Part shown: positions 1-7,658 of the stretch, piece after piece | Position numbering within the stretch: position 1 is the stretch's first letter | How the letters are laid out: every line of letters begins with the position of its first letter | NCBI GenBank assembly: GCA_028693165.1 | Contig: JAQUVX010000018.1 | Location: 1 to 64,000, forward strand | Reading direction: 5' to 3' | Length of the DNA: 64,000 bases | From: Lachnospiraceae bacterium | Lineage (GTDB): Bacteria; Bacillota; Clostridia; Lachnospirales; Lachnospiraceae | Notes under the pieces: model-generated | What the model was told of the DNA's origin: nothing | Database searches by the model: none | The model's input: the letters and a program-made list of their open reading frames with translations, nothing else | Program-made: the position numbers and the translations under genes

Positions 1-141
1 TTTGGAGGATGTTCTTTTTATACATAAGAACATTTTACAATAAAAATCGACAAAGAGGAATACCCAAAACCCCCTCAAAGATTGAGGGGGCAGGGGGAGC
101 TGAGAGTGCCGAAGGCACTTTGTTCTAACGAGACGTACTTT
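1..141. other. Non-coding leader with small hairpins before tRNA-Leu
   Basis: No gene is seen. Three dyads are visible: 9-16 with 26-33, a longer C/G-rich stem 70-78 with 82-90, and a short stem 105-110 with 114-119. None is followed by a convincing T run, so termination of an upstream gene is only possible, not shown. Confidence 0.4.
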
Positions 142-220
142 GCGGGCGTGGCGGAATGGCAGACGCACCAGCCTTAGGAGCTGGCGGGCAACCGTGCAGG
201 TTCAAGTCCTGTCGCCCGCA
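142..220 (+). tRNA. tRNA-Leu (anticodon TAG)
   Basis: The 7-bp acceptor stem GCGGGCG (142-148) pairs with CGCCCGC (213-219), with discriminator A at 220. The anticodon loop CTTAGGA gives TAG, which reads CTA/CTN leucine codons. The T arm carries GGTTCAAGTCC. The extra arm is longer than in class I tRNAs, as expected for Leu. CCA is not encoded. Confidence 0.95.
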
Positions 221-313
221 TTATAAGTTGCGGTTTCTCACACTTTATGGTACAATTTATTCATTCTGATGCAGCGAGAGTGCGTACCGCGCACCTTTGT
301 TTGTGGGGATTAT

Positions 314-385
314 TGGGTTATCGCCAAGCGGTAAGGCACAGGACTTTGACTCCTGCATTCGCTGGTTCGAATCCAGCTAGCCCAG
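314..385 (+). tRNA. tRNA-Gln (anticodon TTG)
   Basis: Acceptor TGGGTTA (314-320) pairs with TAGCCCA (378-384), discriminator G at 385. The anticodon loop CTTTGAC gives TTG (Gln). The T loop GGTTCGAATCC is canonical. It lies about 90 bp after tRNA-Leu and is probably co-transcribed. CCA is not encoded. Confidence 0.95.
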
Positions 386-518
386 CTATCAAGAACAGTC
401 GAGAACTTAGAGTTGATCTAGGGTTTCGGCTGTTTTTGCTTTGTGTTCTGTGTTTTTCGCTATGCTTTGCTTTGCTACTTTTGCGGATTTGGTAATACTT
501 GTCTTAATATCCTTGCGG

Positions 519-661
519 CTACCAAAAAAGTCGTTAAATGCATGGATTTTGGTAGTAAAATAAGCTATTTTTGGTAGGATTTCGATCGATTTGTGTTGTA
601 TTATCAAAAAATATCATTATTTTTGGTAGCGGAGGGTATTTTGCAGGGGCAGCTACCAAAA
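519..661. repeat. Five copies of TTTTGGTAG in both orientations
   Basis: Exact TTTTGGTAG occurs on the plus strand at 547-555, 569-577 and 621-629, and inverted (CTACCAAAA) at 519-527 and 653-661. Five exact 9-mers in 143 bp are not expected by chance. The outer copies face the inner ones, so long hairpins are possible. They lie 40-180 bp upstream of the promoter at 701-729 and could be binding sites for a regulator (inference). Confidence 0.7.
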
Positions 662-700
662 CAGCGAAGTTTTCCATATATGTTCGCTCCATGCTTGCTG

Positions 701-751
701 TTGACATTTTTCAGCATCTACGGTATACTTATTTCCGACATATGACGGAAA
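701..751 (+). promoter_or_regulatory. Sigma-70 type promoter with dyad operator for the DUF134-NifX gene
   Basis: The -35 TTGACA (701-706), a 17-bp spacer and the -10 TATACT (724-729) form a near-consensus promoter. The dyad TTTCCG-N8-CGGAAA (732-737, 746-751) covers the expected start site at about 736, which is a typical repressor position. The downstream protein has an HTH, so autoregulation is plausible. Confidence 0.75.
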
Positions 752-794
752 CTAATGGCATTGACATTGCAGGAACAGAGACGGAGGTACATTC

Positions 795-1637
795 ATGGCG
801 AGACCGAGCAGGTGTCGGAGGATCTGTGCAGAGCCGGCTTACGACAGCTTTATTCCGGAGGGGATCGCTGGGAGTGAGCGGGTGGTTCTGACATTGGATG
901 AATATGAGGTGATCCGGCTGATTGATCTGGAGAAGCTGACGCATGAGCAGTGCGCGCAGCAGATGGACATTTCACGCACGACGGTGACGGAGGTTTACGA
1001 GACGGCCAGAGGAAAGATCGCTGACAGTCTTGTGAATGGAAAGCCGCTGCTGATCGCAGGAGGAAACTACCGGTTCTGTGATGGTTTCGATGTTCGTCAT
1101 TGCCGGAAAAATTGCAGAAGGGCAGGGCTTGCAGAGTCAGAATGCGATCAGTCAGGCGGCAGGCGGCCGGGAAGTACCGGAACCGTGTGCGCAGATGGAG
1201 CGGAGATTTTGCAGATGAAAGGAGAAAGAACGATGAGAATTGCAGTAACCTATGAGGATGGACAGGTATTTCAGCATTTTGGACACACAGAGCAGTTTAA
1301 GGTTTATGATATTGAAGACGGCAAGATTGTGAAAGAACAGGTAGTGGACACCAACGGACAGGGACACGGCGCGCTGGCTGGTTTTCTGAATCATGCGCAG
1401 GCGGAGGTTCTGATCTGCGGCGGAATCGGCGGCGGAGCGCAGGCAGCCCTGGCAGATGCAGGAATCAAGCTGTTTGGCGGAGTGACCGGAAGTGCGGATG
1501 AGGCTGTCAAGGCATATCTTGCCGGCAACCTTGGTTACAATCCGGATGTACATTGTGATCATCATGAGCACGAGGCAGGACATTCCTGCGGTGAGCATCA
1601 TTGCGGAGAAGAAAAGCATGGCTGTGCAGGACACTAA
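795..1637 (+). CDS. DUF134 (UPF0251) HTH protein fused to a NifX/NifB-type cofactor-binding domain
   Basis: Residues 1-100 match the DUF134/UPF0251 family: ARPSRCRRIC start, then an HTH around LTHEQCAQQMDISRTTVTEV. Residues 147-250 form a dinitrogenase iron-molybdenum cofactor domain (MRIAVTYEDGQVFQHFGHTE). The tail is rich in His and Cys (HCDHHEHEAGHSCGEHHCG) and probably binds metal. In many clostridia the two domains are separate adjacent genes. Here an AAAGGAG ribosome site (1218-1224) precedes an in-frame ATG at 1233, so the C-terminal domain may also be made alone. The real function of this family outside nitrogen fixation is not established; metal or Fe-S related regulation is an inference. 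Confidence 0.85.
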   Translation: MARPSRCRRICAEPAYDSFIPEGIAGSERVVLTLDEYEVIRLIDLEKLTHEQCAQQMDISRTTVTEVYETARGKIADSLVNGKPLLIAGGNYRFCDGFDVRHCRKNCRRAGLAESECDQSGGRRPGSTGTVCADGAEILQMKGERTMRIAVTYEDGQVFQHFGHTEQFKVYDIEDGKIVKEQVVDTNGQGHGALAGFLNHAQAEVLICGGIGGGAQAALADAGIKLFGGVTGSADEAVKAYLAGNLGYNPDVHCDHHEHEAGHSCGEHHCGEEKHGCAGH

Positions 1638-2009
1638 GGCGGATGCTGTGATCAGCGCGGAGAAGATCAATGTGGAGAACCCTTCAATCCTTCATCGCGG
1701 CCGCTACAATGAACCGGGAACTGGCGGGCAGGATGTCTACGAGGCCGTGAAGAAGGCGAAGGAGCATATGCGAACGACTGGTGAACCTCAAGGAAGATCA
1801 GGTAACATCAGGTAAATCAGATCCATAATCAAAAGTAGAAACAAGCAGTCAAAGCAGTCAACAGGCGATAAAACACCTTGGTTGACTGCCTTTTTTTAAC
1901 CAATATTTTACGGAAGAATTACAAAAGGCTGCTAGAACCGGAGGGATGGTCCCAATTATAATGGCAACGGATAAGACATTCAAACTAGTTTGGAGGAAAG
2001 AAGATAATT
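1638..2009. other. 372-bp region between the DUF134-NifX gene and the ABC operon
   Basis: An out-of-frame ATG at 1617 opens a 66-codon reading frame to 1815 in unrecognised sequence; it has no clear ribosome site and I do not call it a gene. A terminator follows (1854-1897). A TATAAT at 1957-1962 could be the -10 of the next operon, but the matching -35 position (1934-1939, AGAACC) is poor, so an activator may be needed. GGGATGGTCCC (1944-1954) is a small dyad just upstream of it. Confidence 0.5.
1854..1897 (+). terminator. Intrinsic terminator after the DUF134-NifX gene
   Basis: GCAGTCAAC (1854-1862) pairs with GTTGACTGC (1881-1889), followed by a run of seven T (1891-1897). The loop is long (18 nt). 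Confidence 0.8.
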
Positions 2010-3164
2010 ATGAAAAAGAATGTATTAAAACGTGTGTTACCCGTAATGATGATGACATCCGCGGCCTTGGGGATGACCGCATGTGGCAGCCAGAGCCAGA
2101 CCGCAGCAGCTCCGGCCGCAGCTTCGGCAGACGCGACGACGGCAGCAGCGACAGAGACGACCACGGCAGCGATAGCAGAGGCAGCGACCACGGCAGCGAC
2201 AAGCGCCGCAGCAGAGACCAAAGCTCCGGTTCAGACCAAACCGCTGGTTGTTTATTTAAATGATTTTGACGCAGTGATTCCGGATCTGTTCAAGAAAGCA
2301 ACCGGATACGATGTGGAAGTGGTTGTAGGAAACGGTGCGGAGACCATGTCCCGTATCGAGGCAGAGAAGAGCAATCCGCAGTGGGATGTGGTATGGATCG
2401 ATTCCATGTATGATGTATACAATCTGTCTAAGGATGACTGCCTTGTGACCGGCTGGGAGCCGGCGAACGCAGCGAACTTAACCGATTTTTCCAAGGCCCT
2501 GATCCCGGACAACAAGTGCATGGCCCCGACGGACATTCACGCGGCAGGTGTTATCGTATACCGCAATGATGTTTATACGGAGGCAGATGCACCGAAGACC
2601 TACGCTGAGCTGGCAGATGAGAAGTATAAAGATCAGGTCGGCATGGCGGATCCGGGCGTTGCAGCACCGGCATATCCGCTGGCGGCATATTTCATGGATG
2701 ACCTTGGACTGGATGCAGGAAAAGAATATTTCTCCAAAATGTTTGATCTTGGCCTCAAGGTATACCCGAAGAACCCGCAGGTCGTTGCGGCACTGGCAAG
2801 CGGCGAGATCTCCATCGCAATCCTGCAGGAGAGCAATGCGTATGACATGGTAAGCAGCGGTGAGCCGATCAGCATCATCTGGCCGGAGGCGGGCGCACCG
2901 GGATCTACCAGAGTTGCAGCCATCAGCAAATCCACGCAGCAGGAGGATATTGCCAAGATTTTTGTGAACTTCTTACTGGATCCGGAGACCCAGCAGCAGC
3001 TTGTCAATACCGGAGATGAGGGATATTTCGAGCCGTCCGTAAACGGTGTGACCCTCAAGGCAGAGCGTGCTGCCAATGCGAAGCTGGCGGTTGCCGATGA
3101 AGAATTTGGTGCGGAAAATGAAGCTGATATCAAGGCATGGTTTGCCGATATGTCCGCACAATAA
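2010..3164 (+). CDS. ABC transporter substrate-binding lipoprotein (FbpA/AfuA-like)
   Basis: A lipoprotein signal ends at Cys25 (LGMTAC), followed by an Ala/Thr-rich linker to about residue 72. The mature domain begins KPLVVYLNDFDAVIPDLFKK and has the layout of iron(III)/2-aminoethylphosphonate type binding proteins, including WDVVWIDSMYD, a central AYPLAAYF segment and a C-terminal NFLLDPETQQQL helix. It would capture substrate outside the membrane for the permease and ATPase encoded next. A good SD (GGAGG, about 1992-1996) precedes the ATG. The substrate cannot be told from sequence: ferric iron, another metal complex, or a phosphonate are all possible. Confidence 0.85.
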   Translation: MKKNVLKRVLPVMMMTSAALGMTACGSQSQTAAAPAAASADATTAAATETTTAAIAEAATTAATSAAAETKAPVQTKPLVVYLNDFDAVIPDLFKKATGYDVEVVVGNGAETMSRIEAEKSNPQWDVVWIDSMYDVYNLSKDDCLVTGWEPANAANLTDFSKALIPDNKCMAPTDIHAAGVIVYRNDVYTEADAPKTYAELADEKYKDQVGMADPGVAAPAYPLAAYFMDDLGLDAGKEYFSKMFDLGLKVYPKNPQVVAALASGEISIAILQESNAYDMVSSGEPISIIWPEAGAPGSTRVAAISKSTQQEDIAKIFVNFLLDPETQQQLVNTGDEGYFEPSVNGVTLKAERAANAKLAVADEEFGAENEADIKAWFADMSAQ

Positions 3165-3189
3165 AGAACAGAATTGAGGATTTGTATAA

Positions 3190-4932
3190 ATGAAATTCAA
3201 GAAAAATACGGCCGATCATGTAATCCTCTTGATTCTGATGATTTTGGTACTGCTGCCTCTGGCAGCGGTACTTTTTCAGATTGTCTGTCCGGGATTGCAG
3301 GCTAAAAAATTCAATTTGAAGAACATGCTCCTGCTGGGAGATGTCTTTGTAAGACCGCTGTGGAAACGTGCATTTCTTGACTCTCTTTTCTTGAGTGTGG
3401 GAACCACGGTTCTGGGACTGATTCTGGCTGCATTTCTGGCACATATCCGCGTCTCCTACGATTTTGCGGGGGCAAAGCTTCTGGATATCGCAAGCTGGAT
3501 TCTGATGATTGTGCCGTCCTTTATTCTGGCGCAGGGCTGGGTGTATTTTTCCTCGGGAAACGGAATCGCCAGTTCATGGCTTGGTATGAAGGGCATCAGC
3601 AGCTTTGTGTTCAGCTACTGGGGACTGGTGACGGTCATGGTGCTGTGCAAATATCCGATGGCTTATGTGGCGATCAAAGCGGCCATGGAATGGTATCCGG
3701 CCAGGCTGATTTCCGCGGCGAGAATGAACGGCGCAAGTTCCTTTCAGGCATGGAAAAGCGTGCAGCTTCCGCTGTGCATTCCGGCCTACTGCTCCGCTGC
3801 CATGCTGATTTTCATGGACACCGTGGGCGACTACGGTATGTCCTCCACGATCACGGCGGTCTACTCGTTTCCGACACTGCCCTACACGATTTACAGCGCG
3901 ATCTGCTCCTCGCCGGCGCGGTTTGATATGGCCGGTGTGCTTTCCGTATACCTGATGATCATGATCGTGCTTGCCATGTTCATCCAGTTCAAGGCCATGG
4001 GAAAAGGCAGGTATGACTTCCTTGACAATGGAACGGAGAAGGTCATGCAGAAGAAGGTAAAGCCGGTTCAGGCGGCGTTTCTGTCCATCGTGGCGGGGGC
4101 GTTCATGGTGCTGTCACTGGGGATTCCGATCGGCTCCAATCTGATTATGTCCTTCTCGGACTCCATCAGTATCCGGCGGTTCCAGTTTACCTTTGAGAAT
4201 TACAAATCCGTATTTGCTGCGGGCAGCAGCCTGAAATCGGGCATTCTCCATTCGCTGAGTCTGGCGCTGATCTCCGCGTTCTTCGGAATTATCGTGGGAT
4301 TCTGTGTTGCTTACGTCCTGACCTATTCAAAGACCAGGCTCAAGAAAGCCATCGACATGACGACTCTGATTGCCATGGCAGTTCCGGGTGTGGTTCTCGG
4401 CATCGGATATATCTTTGTGTGGAACCAGAAATGGCTGGGCTACGTGGGGCTGCATCTCTATGGCAAGCCTGCGATCCTGGTTCTGGCCAGTGTGGCATCC
4501 GCGATTCCCCTGATCAACCGTGTTCTGGTGGGCGGCATGGCGAAGGTTCCGGAGAGTCTTTTGATTGCAGCGGAGATCCAGGGCGCCGGGTTCTGGGAGA
4601 GAATCCGAACCGTACTTCTGCCGCTTCTGCACAACAGCACCGTGTCCGCGACGCTTGCAGCTTTTGGCGGAAGCGTATTCAACCTGGCGATCACGACGAT
4701 TCTGTATCCGCCGAATTACAGCACGCTTCCGGTCTTTATCAGTGATTCCTACAATGATTTGAAATTTGGAATTGCGGCGGCAGCAACCATCGTCGGGGCG
4801 GTATTTATCATCGGAATCATGCTTTTGCTGGAGCTGCTCTTAAACATCAAGGTGATCAGAGAAAAGGCAGAAAAATCCGGGAAAGCCGTAAAACAGGGAC
4901 TGCGGACTTCGCATCCGGCAGAGAATATATAG
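3190..4932 (+). CDS. ABC transporter permease, fused two-unit FbpB/ThiP type
   Basis: This 580-residue inner-membrane protein contains two copies of the binding-protein-dependent permease domain in one chain, about 12 TM segments in all. EAA-type coupling loops are visible near residue 175 (AARMNGASSFQAWKSVQLPL) and near 460 (AAEIQGAGFWERIRTVLLPL). This fused form is typical of Fe(III), thiamine and AEP importers. It starts 25 bp after the binding protein and is followed after 11 bp by the ATPase, so all form one operon. Confidence 0.9.
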   Translation: MKFKKNTADHVILLILMILVLLPLAAVLFQIVCPGLQAKKFNLKNMLLLGDVFVRPLWKRAFLDSLFLSVGTTVLGLILAAFLAHIRVSYDFAGAKLLDIASWILMIVPSFILAQGWVYFSSGNGIASSWLGMKGISSFVFSYWGLVTVMVLCKYPMAYVAIKAAMEWYPARLISAARMNGASSFQAWKSVQLPLCIPAYCSAAMLIFMDTVGDYGMSSTITAVYSFPTLPYTIYSAICSSPARFDMAGVLSVYLMIMIVLAMFIQFKAMGKGRYDFLDNGTEKVMQKKVKPVQAAFLSIVAGAFMVLSLGIPIGSNLIMSFSDSISIRRFQFTFENYKSVFAAGSSLKSGILHSLSLALISAFFGIIVGFCVAYVLTYSKTRLKKAIDMTTLIAMAVPGVVLGIGYIFVWNQKWLGYVGLHLYGKPAILVLASVASAIPLINRVLVGGMAKVPESLLIAAEIQGAGFWERIRTVLLPLLHNSTVSATLAAFGGSVFNLAITTILYPPNYSTLPVFISDSYNDLKFGIAAAATIVGAVFIIGIMLLLELLLNIKVIREKAEKSGKAVKQGLRTSHPAENI

Positions 4933-4943
4933 TAGGAGAGCAT

Positions 4944-6086
4944 ATGGAAACGATTTTAGAGATTAAAAATGTAAAGAAACGCTTTGGAAACAAGCTCATT
5001 TTAAAAGGCATCAATCTCACCGTGAAGGAAGGCGAGATCATCAGTGTCCTCGGCCCGTCCGGCTGCGGAAAGTCCACGCTGTTAAATATCATCGCGGGGA
5101 TTCTTCCGCTGGATGAGGGCGTGGTGGTGATCGGAGGGAAGGAGGTGTCCGGCCCGAACCAGTATCTGCCGATCGAAAAGCGCAACATCAATATGGTGTT
5201 CCAGGATTTTGCGCTGTGGCCGCATATGACCGCAAAGGACAATATTCTCTATGGTCTGAAGATCAAAAAAATGAGTTCGGCGGATATGGAAGCCGCGTTG
5301 AAGGAAGTGGTTTCGCTGCTGCATCTGGAGGGACTTCTGGAGCATTTTCCGGCGGAGCTTTCCGGCGGCCAGCAGCAGCGTGTTGCGATCGCAAGGGCGC
5401 TGATCACCAAGCCGGCGCTGATTCTTCTGGATGAGCCGCTGTGCAATCTGGATGTGCAGCTGCGCGTGGAGATGAGAACGGAGATGGCGCAGTTGTTTCA
5501 TCAGCTTAAGACGACGGTATTTCACGTGACCCATGACCCGTCGGAGGCGTTTGCCATGGCAGACCGGATCATCGTGATGAACAATGGAATTATTGACCAG
5601 GTTGACACGCCGGAGGTGTGTTATGTTGCGCCGCGGACCGCGATGGTGGCGGGGCTGCTGGGCGCGGGAAATATTCTGAAAAAGGGGCTGCCGGTGGAGC
5701 TGGCATCCGGGGATGCCAAAGCAGGAACCGCCGGAAGGAAGATCCGGCTTCAGGTTGGAAAGGGTGCTGTGGCCGGGATTGCGCCGAATCCGGTGCATTC
5801 CTTTGCAAAGAAGTCGGCGGAGCTGCGTTTTCGTCCGGAGGACTGCACCTGGGTCGGGGATGCGCCGGATGAGGTTGATTTAGCGAGCGGACGGACCTCC
5901 GATTTGGCGGGCAGCATCGCGGTCAAGGTGATTATGAGTACCTTTGAGGGCGGACTTTACCGCGTGAAGGTGGCAACCGAGGATCAGGAAGAATTCTGCA
6001 TCCTGAGTCCGCAACTTTTGAAAAACGGACAGATGGGAAATGTGAAAGTTGAGGAAAGCAAACTATATGCATATGAACAGAATTAA
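4944..6086 (+). CDS. ABC transporter ATP-binding protein (FbpC/PotA-like)
   Basis: Walker [10 protein letters not shown] lies near residue 37, signature [15 protein letters not shown] near 139 and Walker [13 protein letters not shown] near 160, followed by an H-loop ([11 protein letters not shown]). The C-terminal ~140 residues resemble the TOBE regulatory region of iron and polyamine importer ATPases. It energises the permease encoded just before. SD AGGAGAG is 7 bp before the ATG. The 3' end overlaps the start of the next gene. Confidence 0.92.
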   Translation: METILEIKNVKKRFGNKLILKGINLTVKEGEIISVLGPSGCGKSTLLNIIAGILPLDEGVVVIGGKEVSGPNQYLPIEKRNINMVFQDFALWPHMTAKDNILYGLKIKKMSSADMEAALKEVVSLLHLEGLLEHFPAELSGGQQQRVAIARALITKPALILLDEPLCNLDVQLRVEMRTEMAQLFHQLKTTVFHVTHDPSEAFAMADRIIVMNNGIIDQVDTPEVCYVAPRTAMVAGLLGAGNILKKGLPVELASGDAKAGTAGRKIRLQVGKGAVAGIAPNPVHSFAKKSAELRFRPEDCTWVGDAPDEVDLASGRTSDLAGSIAVKVIMSTFEGGLYRVKVATEDQEEFCILSPQLLKNGQMGNVKVEESKLYAYEQN

Positions 6087-7236
6087 GATCTGCGGTGGAT
6101 ACGGAGAGCACGGGAGAAGCTGTTTTCTGGTGGAATATACGCCGGACGGACATTATTATATGCTGGACTGCGGAATCATGGATACCGATCCGCAACCGAA
6201 CCCGCATGTCACGAAAGAGGAGATCGCAAAGACGGATTATGTCTTTCTGAGTCATTGTCACAAGGATCATGCGGGAGCATTTGCGTGGCTGGTGGAGATG
6301 GGATTTCAGGGAATCCTGGTGACCACGGCGATGACACGGGAGCTTGCGGAGATCGATTATAAGAGGGTGGAGCTGCTGGAGCTTGCGGTGAACACAATCT
6401 CTGAGATTACACTTCCGAAGGCCGAGTGGGGACAGAGTGACTGGTCGGGGCTGCGGATTCAGTATGGCCGGACCGGTCACTGTCCGGGCAGTCTGTGGTT
6501 CCAGATTGCGGATGCCAGACAGACGGTTTTTTATAGCGGAGATTATCAGAAGCGGCCCTACCTGTATGCCTGTGATGAGATCATTGACATGGCAGCAGAT
6601 CTGGCGATCCTTGATCTGGCGCATGTTCGCTCAGAACTCGATGCGGGTGCAATGCGGGAGGTTCTCTGGGAGCAGGTCGGCGGCGCGCTGAAGGCTGGAC
6701 GCAGGGTGATTCTGCCGGTTCCGAAATACGGCAGAGGTTTGGAGATGGCCGCATTTTTCATGGACCGGCTGGCGAAGGCTGAAAAGCAGAACGGGCTGCT
6801 TCCGGGCGGGATCACGCCGGAACTGTATGTGGATTCGGATTTTGTCATTTATGAAAAGAAGATGCAGGGGGAATGCTGGTATCAGCGGGAACCGGCGCCG
6901 ATGTATCACGGGATTCTGGACACGGAGCAGCGGTGTGCTGCCGGGAAACGTCTGGATATGCCCTGCATCATCCTGATTGCAGACACCCATCTGGTAAAGC
7001 CGGCCAATGCAGACTTTGTCTTACAGGAGTCCGCTTCCGGCGCGCAGGTAATCATCACCGGGCGCGTGCGAACGGGCAGCGTCTGCGAGCAGCTGCTTTC
7101 CGCCGGGCAGGCCCAAAATGCCCTCTACCCTCATCACCAGAGCCGTCATGATTTTGAGGAGCTGGTGCGTGAGAATGCCTTTCGGATGGTTCTGCCGTTT
7201 CATAATGGGGAGAAGGAAGTATGGATGAGTGAGTAG
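6067..7236 (+). CDS. Metallo-beta-lactamase-fold hydrolase in the ABC operon
   Basis: The MBL metal motif SHCHKDHAG is at about residues 62-70, with further ligands probably in GRTGHCPGS (near 135) and YSGDY (near 156). The arrangement and the ~390-residue length resemble beta-CASP-like or ribonuclease/phosphodiesterase MBL proteins more than beta-lactamases. I place the start at ATG 6067, because GAGGAAAG at 6050-6057 is well spaced from it. A TTG at 6049 is less likely. It overlaps the ATPase gene by 20 bp, which implies translational coupling. No substrate can be named; processing of the imported compound is a possible role. Confidence 0.8.
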   Translation: MHMNRIKICGGYGEHGRSCFLVEYTPDGHYYMLDCGIMDTDPQPNPHVTKEEIAKTDYVFLSHCHKDHAGAFAWLVEMGFQGILVTTAMTRELAEIDYKRVELLELAVNTISEITLPKAEWGQSDWSGLRIQYGRTGHCPGSLWFQIADARQTVFYSGDYQKRPYLYACDEIIDMAADLAILDLAHVRSELDAGAMREVLWEQVGGALKAGRRVILPVPKYGRGLEMAAFFMDRLAKAEKQNGLLPGGITPELYVDSDFVIYEKKMQGECWYQREPAPMYHGILDTEQRCAAGKRLDMPCIILIADTHLVKPANADFVLQESASGAQVIITGRVRTGSVCEQLLSAGQAQNALYPHHQSRHDFEELVRENAFRMVLPFHNGEKEVWMSE

Positions 7237-7280
7237 GTGGATGAAAGACAAACCTAAAACCTTTGGCTTGATAAAACAAA

Positions 7281-7314
7281 GAAAAAAATCGGCACCCTTC
7301 ATTCGGATGCCGAT
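7281..7314 (-). terminator. Terminator of the minus-strand tRNA pair
   Basis: ATCGGCA (7288-7294) pairs with TGCCGAT (7308-7314). Read on the minus strand the stem is followed by seven T (complement of 7282-7288), which fits termination of tRNA-Glu. Read on the plus strand, only a weak T tract follows, so it may also stop the ABC operon less efficiently. Confidence 0.75.
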
Positions 7315-7336
7315 CTTTCTCAATATTCTTTTTTAA

Positions 7337-7408
7337 TGACCTCACCGGGAATCGAACCCGGGTTTACGCCGTGAGAGGGCGTCGTCTTAACCGCTTGACC
7401 ATGAGGCC
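7337..7408 (-). tRNA. tRNA-Glu (anticodon CTC)
   Basis: On the minus strand the acceptor GGCCTCA pairs with TGAGGTC plus discriminator A, with one G-T pair. The anticodon loop CCTCTCA gives CTC. The D arm GGTCAAGCGGTTAAGAC and T arm GGGTTCGATTCCC are canonical. The length is 72 nt. Confidence 0.95.
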
Positions 7409-7412
7409 ACAA

Positions 7413-7486
7413 TCGAGGCGACAAGATTCGAACTTGCGGCCTCTGCGTCCCGAACGCAGCGCTCTACCAAACTGAGCCACGCCTCG
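7413..7486 (-). tRNA. tRNA-Pro (anticodon CGG)
   Basis: On the minus strand the acceptor CGAGGCG pairs with CGCCTCG, discriminator A. The anticodon stem-loop CTGCG-TTCGGGA-CGCAG gives CGG. The length is 74 nt. It lies 4 nt upstream of tRNA-Glu in one transcript. Confidence 0.95.
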
Positions 7487-7501
7487 AAAGCGAACTTCTA
7501 T

Positions 7502-7530
7502 AATTTATCACTAATCATCTTAAAAGTCAA
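7502..7530 (-). promoter_or_regulatory. Promoter of the tRNA-Pro/tRNA-Glu transcript
   Basis: On the minus strand, -35 TTGACT (7525-7530), a 17-bp spacer and -10 TAAATT (7502-7507) lie about 15 bp before the tRNA-Pro 5' end. Confidence 0.65.
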
Positions 7531-7658
7531 GCATAAATTAGAAAAACCGCAAAATTCTTTTCCGACAGATTGGTTTCACATTTTTCTCACATTTCCATCA
7601 AATCTCAAACACATTTTCCGAATATGATAGAGGGCAAGAAGAGGAGGAAGAAAACGAG

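Larger units (their letters stand above)
386..794. other. 409-bp non-coding region between tRNA-Gln and the DUF134 gene
   Basis: I see no gene here. The 5' part is T-rich. The middle (519-661) carries five copies of a 9-bp motif, and the 3' end carries a sigma-70 type promoter with a dyad over the start site. Both are listed separately. Confidence 0.6.

Noticed and set aside
247-495. An 82-codon plus-strand frame
   Set aside because: It runs through tRNA-Gln and T-rich non-coding DNA.
1617-1815. A 66-codon frame after the DUF134-NifX gene
   Set aside because: No ribosome site, no recognisable similarity, and it overlaps the preceding gene in another frame; kept only as a note.
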